Shown: in pieces, positions 32,090 through 43,686 of the stretch
Position numbering within the stretch: position 1 is the stretch's first letter
How the letters are laid out: the number at the start of each line of letters is the position of its first letter
Assembly (NCBI GenBank): GCA_963576565.1
Contig: OY755046.1
Location: forward strand, 59,747,471-59,811,470
Length of the DNA stretch: 64,000 bases
From: Aspidapion aeneum
Taxonomy: Eukaryota; Arthropoda; Insecta; Coleoptera; Brentidae
Direction: 5' to 3'
Translations under genes and position numbers: made by a program
Notes under the pieces: generated by a model
What the model was told of the DNA's origin: nothing
Database searches by the model: none
The model's input: the letters and a program-made list of their open reading frames with translations, nothing else

Positions 32090-34649
32090 CCATAAAGATG
32101 CGAAAAAACCACACCCTGAGTTAAGATTCGGAAAAACGTCATTTGGCGAATTTTAGGGTCAGGAATCTCATAAGACCAAAATGGCCAAACTTTGAAAATT
32201 AATATTTTAAAAACTATATAACTTATCAACAAAAGCACCGAGTTACAGTATAGTAGGGCCATAGAGATGCGAAAAAACCACACCCTGAGTTAAGATTTAG
32301 CGAATTTCAGGGTAGGGAATTCTATAGGACCAAAACGGGCAAACGTTGAAAATTCATATTTTAAAAAATATATAGTTTATTAACAAAAGCACCGAGTTGC
32401 AGTATGGTAGGGCCATAGAGATGCAAAAAAAACACACCCTGAGTTAAGATTCGGAAAAACGTCATTTAGCGAATTTTAGAGTAGAGAATCCTATAAAACC
32501 AAAATGGCCAAATTTTGAAAATTAATGTTTTAAAAACTATATAGTTTATGAACAAAAGCACGGAGTTGGAACCATAGAGATGCGAAAAAACCGCATCTTT
32601 AGTTGAGATTCGGAAAAACGTCATTTAGCGAATTTTAGGATAGGCAATCCCCATAAGACCAAAATGGCCAAATTTTGAAAATTCATATTTTAAAAACTAT
32701 ACAGCTTATAAACAAAAGCAGCGAGTTGCAGTATGGTAGGGCCATAGAGATGCGAAAAAGCTCCAACTTGAGTTAAGATTCGGAAAAACATCATTTAGCG
32801 AATTTTAGGGTATATAATCCTTAAGACCAAAATGGCCAAATTTTGAAAATTAATATTTTAAAAACTATACAGTTTCTCAGCAAAAGCACCGAGTTGCAGT
32901 ATGGTGGGGCCATAGCAGTGTGACCGGTGCCCCCGCATAGGGCGTCAACGCCAGAGGGCGCCATAGGCCATCCTCACTCTAAATGTGCCTTGTGCGAAGA
33001 GCAGGCGCAATGTTGCCGAGCTTTACTTAAAGTATTAGTCTTTGGATAAAGCGGATACTGTGCATCTTACTGTAACACCCTGTACATAAACACTTTTTTT
33101 TGTATAGGTAGGGCCATAGAGATGCAAAAAACCCACACCCTGAGTTAAGATTTAGCGAATTTCAGGGTAGGGAATCCTATAGGACCAAAACGGGCAAACG
33201 TTGAAAAATCATATTTTAAAAACTATATAGTTTATTAACAAAAGCACCTAGTTGCAGTATGGTAGGGCCATAGAGATGCAAAAAAAACACACCCTGAGTT
33301 AAGATTCGGAAAAACGCCATTTAGCGAATTTTAGGGTAGGGAATCCTATAAAACCAAAATGGCCAAATTTTGAAAATTAATGTTTTAAAAACTATATAGT
33401 TTATGAACAAAAGCACGGAGTTGGAACCATAGAGATGCGAAAAAACCGCATCTTTAGTTGAGATTCGGAAAAACGTCATTTAGCGAATTTTAGGATAGGC
33501 AATCCCCATAAGACCAAAATGGCCAAATTTTGAAAATTCATATTTTAAAAACTATACAGCTTATAAACAAAAGCAGCGAGTTGCAGTATGGTAGGGCCAT
33601 AGAGATGCGAAAAAGCTCCAACTTGAGTTAAGATTCGGAAAAACATCATTTAGCGAATTTTAGGGTATATAATCCTTAAGACCAAAATGGCCAAATTTTG
33701 AAAATTAATATTTTAAAAACTACAGTTTCTCAGCAAAAGCACCGAGTTGCAGTATGGTGGGGCCATAGCAGTGTGACCGGTGCCCCCGCATAGGGCGTCA
33801 ACGCCAGAGGGCGCCATAGGCCATCCTCACTCTAAATGTGCCTTGTGCGAAGAGCAGGCGCAATGTTGCCGAGCTTTACTTAAAGTATTAGTCTTTGGAT
33901 AAAGCGGGTACTGTGCATCTTACTGTAACACCCTGTACATAAACACTTTTTTTTTGTATAGGTAGGGCCATAGAGATGCAAAAAACCCACACCCTGAGTT
34001 AAGATTTAGCGAATTTCAGGGTAGGGAATCCTATAGGACCAAAACGGGCAAACGTTGAAAAATCATATTTTAAAAACTATATAGTTTATTAACAAAAGCA
34101 CCGAGTTGCAGTATGGTAGGGCCATAGAGATGCAAAAAAAACACACCCTGAGTTAAGATTCGGAAAAACGCCATTTAGCGAATTTTAGGGTAGGGAATCC
34201 TATAAAACCAAAATGGCCAAATTTTGAAAATTAATGTTTTAAAAACTATATAGTTTATGAACAAAAGCACGGAGTTGGAACCATAGAGATGCGAAAAAAC
34301 CGCATATTTAGTTGAGATTCGGAAAAACATCATTTAGCGAATTTTAGGGTATATAATCCTATAGGACCAAAATGGCCAAATTTTGAAAATTAATATTTTA
34401 AAAACTATACAGTTTCTCAGCAAAAGCACCGAGTTGCAGTATGGTGGGGCCATAGCAGTGTGACCGGTGCCCCCGCATAGGGCGTCAGCGCCAGAGGGCG
34501 CCATAGGCCATCGTCACTCTAAACGTGCCTTGTGCGATGAGAGCAGGCGCAATGTTTCCGAGCTTTACTTAAAGTATTAGTCTTTGGATAAAGCGGGTAC
34601 TGTGCATCTTACTTTAACACCCTGTACATAAACACTTTTTTTTGTATAG
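32090..34649 (+). repeat. Array of 165-bp monomers, triplicated as 855-bp units ending in an acceptor
   Basis: Basic monomer about 165 bp ('gggccatagagatgc' ... 'aaaagcaccgagttgcagta'). Several monomers plus a GC-rich insert ('gtgaccggtgcccccgcata') form a unit repeated as 32253-33107, 33108-33961 and 33962-34649 (the last lacks one monomer). Each unit ends with 'acataaacac', a T-run and 'gtatag'. In the third unit this is the actual acceptor of the last Patr-1 exon. Confidence 0.9.
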
Positions 34650-34775
34650 GTTGCAGTTCCTTTAGAGGCGATACCTACGCAAATTTTCAACAAACACATG
34701 AACAGATTTCCACATTTGGCTCTAGAGAAAAAATCGTCTCTAGAAAAATATTTTACAGAACTAACACTAACCTAA
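34650..34775 (+). CDS. Patr-1: Patr-1 exon k (last coding exon, stop at 34773)
   Basis: Acceptor 'ttttttttgtatag' ends at 34649; 41 codons and TAA. It encodes 'VAVPLEAIPTQIFNKHMN' and 'ALEKKSSLEKYFTELTLT'. The length and helical character fit the end of Pat-C, which closes within about 40 residues of this point in other family members. The sequence 'ctaag|gtaagt' straddles the end: a consensus donor starts at 34777, one base after the stop. An AATAAA at 34996-35001 could serve if that donor is not used. Confidence 0.92.
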   Translation, partial: VAVPLEAIPTQIFNKHMNRFPHLALEKKSSLEKYFTELTLT

Positions 34776-34782
34776 GGTAAGT
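34774..34782 (+). promoter_or_regulatory. Consensus 5' splice site right after the stop codon
   Basis: 'aag|gtaagt' matches the metazoan donor consensus at every position, and the exon side includes the last two bases of the TAA. If used, the 3' UTR contains an intron starting one base after the stop. The exon-junction complex would then sit upstream of the stop, so decay would not be triggered (inference). Confidence 0.6.
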
Positions 34783-35112
34783 GGGATATTTTTTAGGGGA
34801 CGCCCTGTATACAAAGTCGTTTTAAGTTAGAAATTTAAAAAAAAATAGGTTAAAATCATAAAAACAAATTTTGGAAAAATAATTTCTGTGGTGTATCAAA
34901 GATTCTAAAAAAAATTTCTGCAGTGCAATTTATTTAAAAACCGACATGTCAAAATGACACTTAGTGTTATTGGAAAATTTTATAAAAAACTCACAAATAA
35001 ATTTGTTGGAGTGTATTTTTGATAGACTGCTAGAGTGATTCGTAAAAAATCCAAATCTTGTCGTTTTTGTCAATATTTCAAAAGCGGTTAGACTTAGGCA
35101 TAGGACATTGTA

Positions 35113-36383
35113 CAGGGTGTCCCAAATTGGGTACTTTTGGGGGGTTTAAGGTACTTCTAGGGAAGACAGAGAAAAACTGACCACGCATTGCGAGGCTCAA
35201 ATTTCAAGAGAAGACTTATAGTGAAAACCGCATTTTAAAATATCGTCTCGTTTTTGAGCTACGGGGGCTTTTTGAAAAGTCTGCATTTTGGAGGGGGTCT
35301 ATAACTTCGTTATTATTGGAAATATTGATTTAGAGTAAATTGCAATTTTATAGACTTTGTCACGGGGAATTCAACCGCTAAATTAAATTTTAACTGTCAC
35401 TTTTAGTTTTTGAGATATGACATAAAGTTGCATTTTTTCTTATGGAATGGCCTATATTTTAATTAATTTTCGAATTCGTGATTGAATTCTTTTCAAAATG
35501 ATGTGATGTGATGTGATCATATGTCATAGTTTGATTGAGCGGTTTCGGAGATAATTAAAGTTTTTTATTTTTGTCTAGTGTGCGTTGAATGACGTCATGC
35601 GCCATTGACGTGAAAGCCCTCCTACTTCAATGCTCCTATAGTTTTGTTGTCTTATACTATGCAAATCAAGTTGGCCTTGCATCTTGGCGTTATGTCATTG
35701 TTTTCAATTGTTTAAACAATTTGACATTACGCTTTGATATGAAATTATTTTGCACAAAAGCGTTTTAACTTTATTTTGAAATATGTATAATTTTTTTTTA
35801 CTTTTTATAACTAGGCTTTGAGGGCCGTCAGCTGAATTATAATTTTTCCAAACCAGCCTTACTATATTTGTGACTGTGTAAAATAATAAAAATACTGGAG
35901 TGCCTTTACCTGCCTCAGCAGGAAATCATAGCACACTAGAAATAAGTGAAAAAGCTAAATATCTCTTAAATCGCCCAATCAAACTGTGACATACATCATT
36001 TTGAAAATAATTCAATGACGAATTCGAAAATTAATTAAAATATAGGCCATTCCATAAGAAAAAATGCAACTTTGTCATATATCAAAAACTAAAAGTGACA
36101 GTTAAAATATAATTTAGCGGATGAATTCCTCGTGACAAAGTCTATAAAACTGCAATTTACTCTAAATCTAAATTTCCACTAATAACGAAGTTATAGACCC
36201 CCTTCAAAAATGCAGACTTTTCAAAAAGCCCCCGTAGCTCAAAGACGAGACGATATTTCAAAATGCTGTTTTCACTTTAAGTCTTCTCTTGAAATTTGAG
36301 CCTCGCAATGCGTGGTCAGTTTTTCTCTGTCTCCCCTAGAAGTACCTTAAACCCCCTAAAAGTGCCCAATTTGGGACACCCTG
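35113..36383. mobile_element. Palindromic CAGGGTGTCCC element, copy 1
   Basis: 1271 bp, ends 'cagggtgtcccaaattggg' and 'cccaatttgggacaccctg', TA on both sides. Arms of about 380 bp mirror each other (for example 'ggcctatattttaattaatt' and its complement). A central part of about 500 bp includes 'gaatgacgtcatgcgcca'. No open frame. TA insertion suggests mobilisation by a Tc1/mariner-type transposase. Copies 2 and 3 are at 47181 and 59994. Confidence 0.88.
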
Positions 36384-36782
36384 TACATGAATTATGTCTA
36401 GAATTTTCTGAAGAATCCAAAAAATAAATAATATACAGGGGGTTGCATTTAAAATAAGAAAGTTGGTATTGGACACTGCCACATGACACACTCTATATAA
36501 TTTTTTGGCTCTTCCACGCTGTATGATTTATAAACTTTCTAAAGCTAGTTTGTATACAGGGGACCTCTTTTTTTAATTATTTTATCATATTAATAATTAT
36601 TATTAATGTATAATTTATGTTTTTTTGTTAAAAAAGCAGTACCTATATTTTTTTGACAAAATGCTGTTTTTAGCAATTTAACTAAATATCTGTTATATTT
36701 ATGATATAAAAAAATTATTTTTGGGCAATGTTGAATAGAAATACATCAACAAAACATGCTTTTTAGTTTAACACGTTAACTG

Positions 36783-36980
36783 TCCCGCGACCCACACATG
36801 GGTCATAAATCCAATTACCTTTTGCGCCCCACACATGGGTCATAAATCCAATTACATTTTGCGACCTACACATGGGTCATAAATCCAATTACATTTTGCG
36901 ACCCACACATGGGTCATAAATCCAATTACCTTTTGCGACCCACACATGGGTAATAAATCCAATTACCTTTTGTGACCCGT
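36783..36980 (+). repeat. 37-bp minisatellite with palindromic core
   Basis: Five copies of a 37-38 bp unit 'gcgacccacacatgggtca' + 'taaatccaattaccttt'. Each unit holds the palindrome 'gacccacacatgggtc'. Non-coding. Confidence 0.85.
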
Positions 36981-37221
36981 ATGTGGGTCGCAAATGTATG
37001 CTTAGATATGGGCTTTTATTAAATGGTGGACGTGTAAAATCCAATGAAAAAATTTCATTCTGATAGTAAACGTGTTAATGTAGATTTTTATTTAATTAAT
37101 TAAGGAATTTTTAAAAATAGTGGTTATTATTCTATTTGCTTAGAGGCCTTCATGCACTTTTCGTGTTAAAGTAAAAATGACTTCAGGGGTTTAAACCTCT
37201 AGAGACCCTGTATGTATGACA

Positions 37222-37842
37222 TACAGGGTGTCTCTAAAAGGTCTGTACAAAATCTTAGCCGAAAAGCAACAAACTTGAATAAAGCTTTGAGATCAATAGT
37301 CAGTAGAAAACTGGCCGTTTTGCCAGTGTAAAATACTCTAGTGAAATAGTCATTCAAAATAATTTCAGTATTTCGTTGCGGCATCGAACACTAAAAACGG
37401 AAATATCTCGAAAACGACTTACTTTAGCGCATGTTAACAAGAGTACCTTTTTGGCTTTAAAAGATTCAGAAAACTATGTTCTTAACAAAAAAATTTAAAA
37501 GTTACACTGAGAAAAAGTTATAGTCATTTTAAACTATAAAAAGAGCATTGTGAAGCACCCTCTAACGGCCACAGTGAAAAGGTATCCATATTTAGGTTCG
37601 GTTCGATTCGGTTCGGTTCGATTCGGTTCGGTTCGGTTCGGTTCAGTTCGGTTCATTCAGGTATCCATATTTAGGTTTCGCAACCCAAAAAACCCCTGAG
37701 TACCAATTTTTAAAGAAATGCGTTGAGAAATGTTCATAAATTTTAAGACAATCGATTTTTAATTTTTAAATTTACCACCCTGTATCTCTGAACCGGAGCA
37801 ATATGTGCTAAGATTTTGTACAGACCTTTTAGAGACACCCTG
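37222..37842. mobile_element. TA-inserted palindromic element, CAGGGTGTCTCTAAAAGG ends
   Basis: 621 bp, ends 'cagggtgtctctaaaaggtc' and 'gaccttttagagacaccctg', TA on both sides. It contains a 'ttcgg' microsatellite at about 37600-37660. No coding capacity. Confidence 0.82.
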
Positions 37843-37861
37843 TATATTCCTCAACAACAAG

Positions 37862-39255
37862 TTTTTTTTTTGTGTTTTTTGCGTTTTATAGAGAAACTGC
37901 TGACTTGACAAAAAAATCATACGATACAAAAAAGATGTGTATTGACAAGTTGTATCCATAGTGGGTTTCATTTTTACCATAAGTTAAAAAGTTTTCGAGT
38001 TATGCTTAAAATACTACGAAGTTGGCATGAGGGTACCCCACACACCAAAATTTTACTTTTTTATTTTTCAAGTTTTAAAGGTGGTAAAAATGCTTTTGAA
38101 ATTAAAAGGCTCTACCATTCTAAATATATATATTTTTCGGTTTTACAACGTTCTACGTCTTCCGATACCCAATCTCCACTCGTTTCTGTTTGCTCATAAT
38201 TCATCATCTAAGCCTTTTATTCTTATTTCACTGTCTATTCCTTCTCTCCAGCTCCTCCTTGGCCGTCCTCGTTTTCTTCGGCCAGTTGGTTTCCATTGTA
38301 GTATTTGTTTAGGTAGTCTTTCATCATTCATTCTTTGTACATGTCCGTACCACACCAGTCATCCACTGTCATAATTTCTCTTATTCTTTGATTTGTAACT
38401 CTTTCTCTTTTTGATTTCCCTGCTGCTCTTCTCCAATAGTCCAAATCCGTAGCGGAAAGCATTTTTTCTGTTCTTTCCTTGATTGGCCATACTTCTGAGC
38501 CGTATGTAATAATACTTTTTACAATGGTGTTATATATAAGCTTTTTGTTATGTTTTGATATACTTTGGTCCCAAATTATTCCATTCAATAAAGTTATTGC
38601 TTTTCTTCCTTGTACGTTTCGATCTTTTATAGCTTTGTCTAGTGTTCCGTCAGCTGTAATTTGTAGACCTAAGTGTTTATACTCATCACAGGACTAAATT
38701 CGCTGCCCGGTATTTAAGATTAGATCCTGTTTCATTCCACCGATACACATATACTCTGTCTTATTGAGATTAACCTCTAGTCCCCACTTATTGTACTCTT
38801 CTATTAGTTTTCGTGTCATATATTCGAGGTCGTCATAATCCTGAGCCACTACTATCTGATTCTTCATTCTAAATAACCTAAGCTAATTTTTATTTTTTTT
38901 TAGTCTATACTCTGTCAAATATGACGATTTTGCACCAATGTTTTCCCGACTATTTTTCATACCTTAGGGCAACCCTTAGAAACCTAAAAGGCACATCGGT
39001 AAAAAAGGTAATTTAAAGCTCTTCATAAAATAACCATTTTCTCTTAAAATTATAGATTTCGTCAACAATCTAAAATTTTGGTGTCCAGGAATACCCTAAG
39101 GCCAATTTCGTAGTTTTTTTATGCATTACTCGAAAACTTTTTCACTTATGGTAAAAATGAAACCCATTATGGATACATCTTGTCAATGCACATTTTTTTG
39201 TATATTGTGATTTTTTTATAAAACCAACAGTTTCTCTATAAAACGGAAAAAACAT
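37862..39255. mobile_element. Foldback element with LINE inserted in the middle
   Basis: The left arm (about 37870-38110, contains 'gacaagttgtatccatagtg') and the right arm (about 39010-39250, contains 'tatggatacatcttgtc') are inverted. The centre is occupied by the LINE fragment at 38120-38880. Confidence 0.7.
38120..38880 (-). mobile_element. LINE 3' fragment, - strand
   Basis: Same family as 13950-14940. The - strand starts at the residues just after the FADD motif, continues through 'EVWPIKERTEKMLSATDLD' and 'RVTNQRIREIMTV', and ends at an AT-rich tail near 38125. It has a small deletion relative to the intronic copy. Dead fragment. Confidence 0.85.
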
Positions 39256-39270
39256 GATAATGAGAAATAC

Positions 39271-40698
39271 ACACATCGTCAAAAGTCTTGGCCCCCCTAG
39301 GTATTTGGAAAAATAAAGATAGTTAAATTTTCAAATGTGCTGCAGAATATTCTTTAATTCAATACTAAAATATATGATGCAGAACCTTTTTTATTTCAAT
39401 TGATCAGAAATTCTTAAATTCTAAAAAAATAAACTTAAAGAAAAAAACGGTAAAGGCTTAATTAAACATAACTCAGTATTCTGTGTGATCGCCTCTTCTT
39501 TCAATAAGGTGACCGACACGTCTGGGCATCCCTCGAATCAAGTTATCAATAAAATCTACCGGTAAGTTGTTCCACTCTTCTTGAACAGCTGCAGTCAATT
39601 GTTGAAGTGTTGCAGGGGGATTCAGTCGATTGGATATTCTTCTAGCAACTCCATCCCACACGTGTTCAATGGGATTCATGTCGGGAGAGTTCGCTGGCCA
39701 GTTCATTCTTTGGATATTTCCCTCTGGCAACATGTTTTCCACTCTTGGCGTGCGATGTGGTCTGGCATTATCATCTTGAAAAATGAAATTTTCTCCAAAT
39801 TCATTTCGCAAGGGCTGAATGATTGGTTCGATAATGTTTTCTGCGTATATGGTGCCTGTCATTGTTGGCTGAATGAGGATAAGTGGAGTACGACGACCAA
39901 ACATTATGCCGCCCCAAAACATTACCCTGGTAGGGAACAACTTCTCGGGCAAAAGCCAATCGTTCTGCTCTTCCTGGACCTCTCCAGACCCTTTGCCGTC
40001 GACTGTCACTCTGTAGGCCAAATCGCGACTCGTCCGAAAAAATAATGTTGCGCCATTGAGGCAAAAGCCAATTTCTGTGCTCCTGGGCCCATTGACGACG
40101 GGCAGCTCTATGATGAGGTGAGAGCTTTGGCACTCTCAAAGGTCTTCTTGACCTTAAATTTAAAGAATGTAATCTTCTTCTTAGGGTGCTTGTCGAAACA
40201 ACTCTCTGGTACGTGCGCAAAAAATGACTTCGGAGGGCTGTTGACGTTATTGTTCAGTTTCTCCGTGTAAAATTAACCATATAATGATCCTCCCTCTCTG
40301 ATGTTACTCTGGGTCTTCCACTAACTGGTCTACGCGCAACGCTTCTAGTTTCCAGAAAAAGAAGGACAATGCGTCTCTCTAAGACCGTGGGATATTCAAA
40401 CGACGCGCAATAAGATGGTTTGATAAACCCTCTTGATGTAAAGCCACTATTCTTGCTCGGTTGAACGGAGAAATTAATTTTTCTCGAAATTTAATTGAAA
40501 ATGCACTTGTCGTATCCGTCTTAAAACTGACCTTATTAAGAATAATCTGCATAGTTCCGAAATAAGGCAGTTTTTTTCTCCGATAATGTTTTTATATTTG
40601 CGATAAGATATCAAGGAATTTATCAACAAAAAAATTGCCAGCGTACCTGAAACAATTTACAGGATGATCAGGGGGGGCCAAGACTTTTGACGATGTGT
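39271..40698 (-). mobile_element. Tc1-like transposon, nearly complete
   Basis: 1428 bp. Inverted ends 'acacatcgtcaaaagtcttg' and 'caagacttttgacgatgtgt'. It encodes a Tc1-type transposase on the - strand (next entry). The TA duplication is visible at the left only, so the right flank has changed. Confidence 0.85.
39473..40480 (-). pseudogene. Tc1-like transposase, frameshifted
   Basis: - strand. N-terminal helix-turn-helix near 40480-40390 ('RARIVALHQEGLSNHLIAR', degraded after). The middle frame 40220-39801 has 'RNIIFSDESRFGLQSDSRR' with the first catalytic Asp. A frameshift near 39930, just before 'VMFWGGIMFGR', moves to the frame 40021-39473 with the second Asp in 'FQDDNARPHRT' and the Glu in 'WPANSPDMNPIEHVWD'. 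All three catalytic acidic positions are still present, but the frameshift and N-terminal breaks mean it is not functional as it stands. Confidence 0.87.
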
Positions 40699-41252
40699 TT
40701 TTGAGACACAGAAACGTGCACTATAATTCAAATAAAATAAAGTTAATTTATAAAAAATCGGTTAAGAAATAAATAAAAAAGTTTAAATTTTCCAAAATTA
40801 TCCTGTTTTTCTAGTTTGGGCCGCCATATTATATTTGGCATGAGTTTGACAGATCTCCAATAAGTGGAATTGTGTTCCCAAAGGGATTTTTTCAACCCCT
40901 GGAGTCAACTTAGCATTAACAAGAAAAGTGCATGAAGGCCTCTAAGCGAATATTTTATCCAAAGTAACCACACATTTGACTTTTTAAAAAAACTTTTTGA
41001 AAGAATGCGTTTAAAAAACTCTTATAGGAGTCGATTCGTTTTATTTTTGCAATAAAAATTGTGAAACACAAACATTGAGAATTATTTTAAAATTGTTTCG
41101 TTTAAAAAATTGTATTTCTGTCTTTATGTACTAAATCTTTAGTAAAATATGTGATTTTTGAAAATTTTTGGAAGTTTTAGATTGGCAAAGTTTAATTAGG
41201 TAGGTATGTGTCACGGTGCCAAGAATATACCGGTGTTCGGATCTTATATATA

Positions 41253-41847
41253 CAGGGTGTTTCCTAATTGAATGTCAATATTTATGGGGGTTATTTTTGG
41301 CCCCATTTTAAGAAAAAAACTTCATATGAACATATGTCCTAAACATCTTACCTTTTGAGATACAGGGTGGTAAAGTTTTCAAAAATAAATCATTTATTAT
41401 TAATATCTACAATACCACTTTAGATATTTTAATGAAATTTGTTATACATGTACTATGAATCAAGAGGAATTTTTTAATGTATCACTTTGTTTTTAATTTC
41501 CATCAGTGGCGTTCGTACCTCATTTGACCTGCCTATTTTGGCAGACATTGATGGCACACCACTGATTTTTCCTGAAATAAAAATTATTTTTAAAATCCCC
41601 AATCATTTCTAACCAAAGTTGATCACTTGATTTTTTTCAATCCGATGCACGGTTTTCGCTTAAAAAAAATAAAAACCGTTTCTCTGCATGATCATAACAA
41701 TATCGTTAATATAACAATATCATCATGCACCCTGTATCTCAAAAGGTAAAACGTTTAGGACATAATATGTTCATATGAAGTTTTTTTCCTAAAATGGGCC
41801 CAAAAATCACCCCCATAAATATTGACATTCAATTAGAAAACACCCTG
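41253..41847. mobile_element. TA-inserted palindromic element, CAGGGTGTTTCCTAATTG ends
   Basis: 595 bp, ends 'cagggtgtttcctaattgaa' and 'ttcaattagaaaacaccctg', flanked by TA. It abuts the next element with 'TATA' between them. Non-coding. Confidence 0.82.
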
Positions 41848-41851
41848 TATA

Positions 41852-43049
41852 CAGGGTGTTTCCTAAACATTGGTCAAAAATTCGTGGTGTGATTCCTGGA
41901 GTATTTTCATGAAAAAAAGTACCTAGAAACATTTGTCGAAAAATGGTTCCTAAGGGAGCTGCGCTAAGGTCACTCATCGTAAAGCTTGCTTGACGATGAG
42001 TGACCTTAAGCTGCGCCCTTTAAAGGGCACCCTGAAGACTGTTTTGCCTCAATATTTCCGAAACCGTCCATGCAAAAATCGTGAAATTTGGAACAACGTA
42101 TAAACTTTTCAAGCTGCATCAGAATTTCAGCTCCGAATTGCAAGAATAAGCAGGGGCGTACCATACCATGAGGGTTAAGGGTAAAAAGAAGGAAGGTGCT
42201 CTTAGTTCATATCGATAGGACGAGTAGTTTTCGAGAAAATCACAATTTTCGACATTGATGCATGAACACCCTCAAGATAAGTTTTCCTTGATAATTTCGA
42301 AACCCCTCATAAAAACATCATGAAATTTGGTATACGAAATTAAATTTTGACGGCAAATTCGGTTATGACCTCAAAATCTTCAGTGCCCTTTTTACAGGTG
42401 CGCAGCTCCCTGAGGAACCATTTTTCGAAAAATATTTCTATACTTGTGGCACGCACTTCCTTTAATTTTTTTATTGATATTGATTCCCAAAATGAGGCAC
42501 TGCACTAATTAGTCATTAGCTTACTATTTTACTTGCTTTTTATTGATGTCTTCTTCTAAACGATTGCATTAGAAAGGAACATATATACTCTTATCTGGTT
42601 ATTACGAACATATTATTGATTTAGCCAGGCTTTGACGTTTTCTATTCGTTGTTGTTTTGACTGTTTATGTCAAACAAATTATGACGGAGTTTTTTACAAA
42701 ACAAATTACCGTTTTTACAACTAAATCAATATTTGCGCTTCTTTTATTTTAATATAATTTTGGATCCTCCTTTATGTTTCGGATTTTTCTTTATTAGGTA
42801 AGTACCTATTTGATCTCTCCTTTAAAAGGTCTTAATGTTTAATCCTTCGAACATTAAACCCCGGGCAGCACACTGCATGTACAAAGTGAAACACTAATTT
42901 TTTAAGGCTTTTTTACTTAGATTTTGCCACAAAATTTGCTTTACCATAGCTATGACGCAGTGCCACTTTAATACAACATCAACTATAGAAACTTTTTTTC
43001 ATGAAAATACTCCGGGAATCACACCAGGAATTTTTAACCAATGTTTAGG
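41852..43049. mobile_element. TA-inserted palindromic element, CAGGGTGTTTCCTAAACA ends, with nested insert
   Basis: 1198 bp, ends 'cagggtgtttcctaaacatt' and 'aatgtttaggaaacaccctg', flanked by TA. It holds a near-perfect hairpin at 41968-42010 and a nested element at about 42443-42978. Outside the pair, 'accggtgttcggatcttata' (41229) and its complement (43057-43080) are inverted, so the pair sits within an older inverted-end element. Confidence 0.8.
42443..42978. mobile_element. Nested element, GTGGCACGCACTTCC family, copy 1
   Basis: About 535 bp starting 'gtggcacgcacttccttt' and ending 'cgcagtgccac'. It is nearly identical to 50281-50800 in the same orientation. Contains 'attttggatcctc' and 'ttaggtaagtacctattt'. 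No transposase frame. Confidence 0.75.
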
Positions 43050-43686
43050 AAACACCCTGTATATATAAGATCCGAACACCGGTCTATTCTAGGGACCGTG
43101 GGTATGTGTATCTTGGACACACGTTATATTTTTTTTTGTGTTCAATGTTCAACTAAAGTACATGTTTTTTAAAAAGTTACTTGTTATACATTAGTTTTCC
43201 CTTATAATTTTTTATTGTTATTTTTCTAAAATTTCCAAAAACATACCTACATAAGAATTTCTTCAGACAACGTATATATGTTTTTCTGTAAGTCTGAAAT
43301 TTTTTAAAAGTTAATAATAAATAATCTAAAAAATACCTACTTTTTTATATTTTAATGATATCAAAATATGTTATAAAAAGATATCGCTAGGTATTAGTAT
43401 TTTAGTTTTTTTTTTCAATTTATTAGGATAGGTCTAGGTATTTAGTTGACTGTAAAATAATAAAAAAAATACAAATATAATTTTAGAACAGCATATTTTT
43501 GTTTTTTTTTCCTTGAATAGAAAATTTTCAAAATCACAGAATACAGTGAAAGTCGCGAATAACGACGTCGCTTATAACGACAAGTCCGACGCGTAGTTTG
43601 GTTGGATTTACGTTTAATGTATTGCAGATAAAGTCTGGTTACAGCGACGCCGGTTCAAGCGACGAAGTCGCTTTAAGCGTCCATAA

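Larger units (their letters stand above)
5317..34775 (+). other. Patr-1: Patr-1 / PATL1 gene span (3' eleven exons)
   Basis: Pat1-family scaffold of mRNA decapping. Known family role: it bridges the Lsm1-7 ring, the helicase Me31B/DDX6, Dcp2 and the CCR4-NOT machinery on deadenylated mRNA, in cytoplasm and P-bodies. Seen here: eleven exons joined by GT/AG introns with consistent phases, total 1800 nt = 599 residues plus stop. Residues about 1-90 are Pro/Met/His-rich, 90-120 Gln-rich, 130-165 carry 'RHDSGD' repeats. Residues about 185-220 hold the conserved middle block '[19 protein letters not shown]', followed by 'YTPLQFENSLGKLQ' and 'CGSVTAPRKIIDMDI'. The alpha-helical Pat-C domain runs from about 300 to the end. 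The N-terminus with the Me31B-binding motif is missing from the window. Intron length is due to the many transposons listed below. Confidence 0.93.
37138..40948. mobile_element. Outer inverted ends enclosing several nested elements
   Basis: 'gcttagaggccttcatgcac' near 37138 is inverted as 'gtgcatgaaggcctctaagc' near 40930. Between them lie a TA-inserted palindrome (37222-37842), a foldback with a LINE inside (37862-39255) and a Tc1-like element (39271-40698), so the outer element was the first to arrive. Confidence 0.6.
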
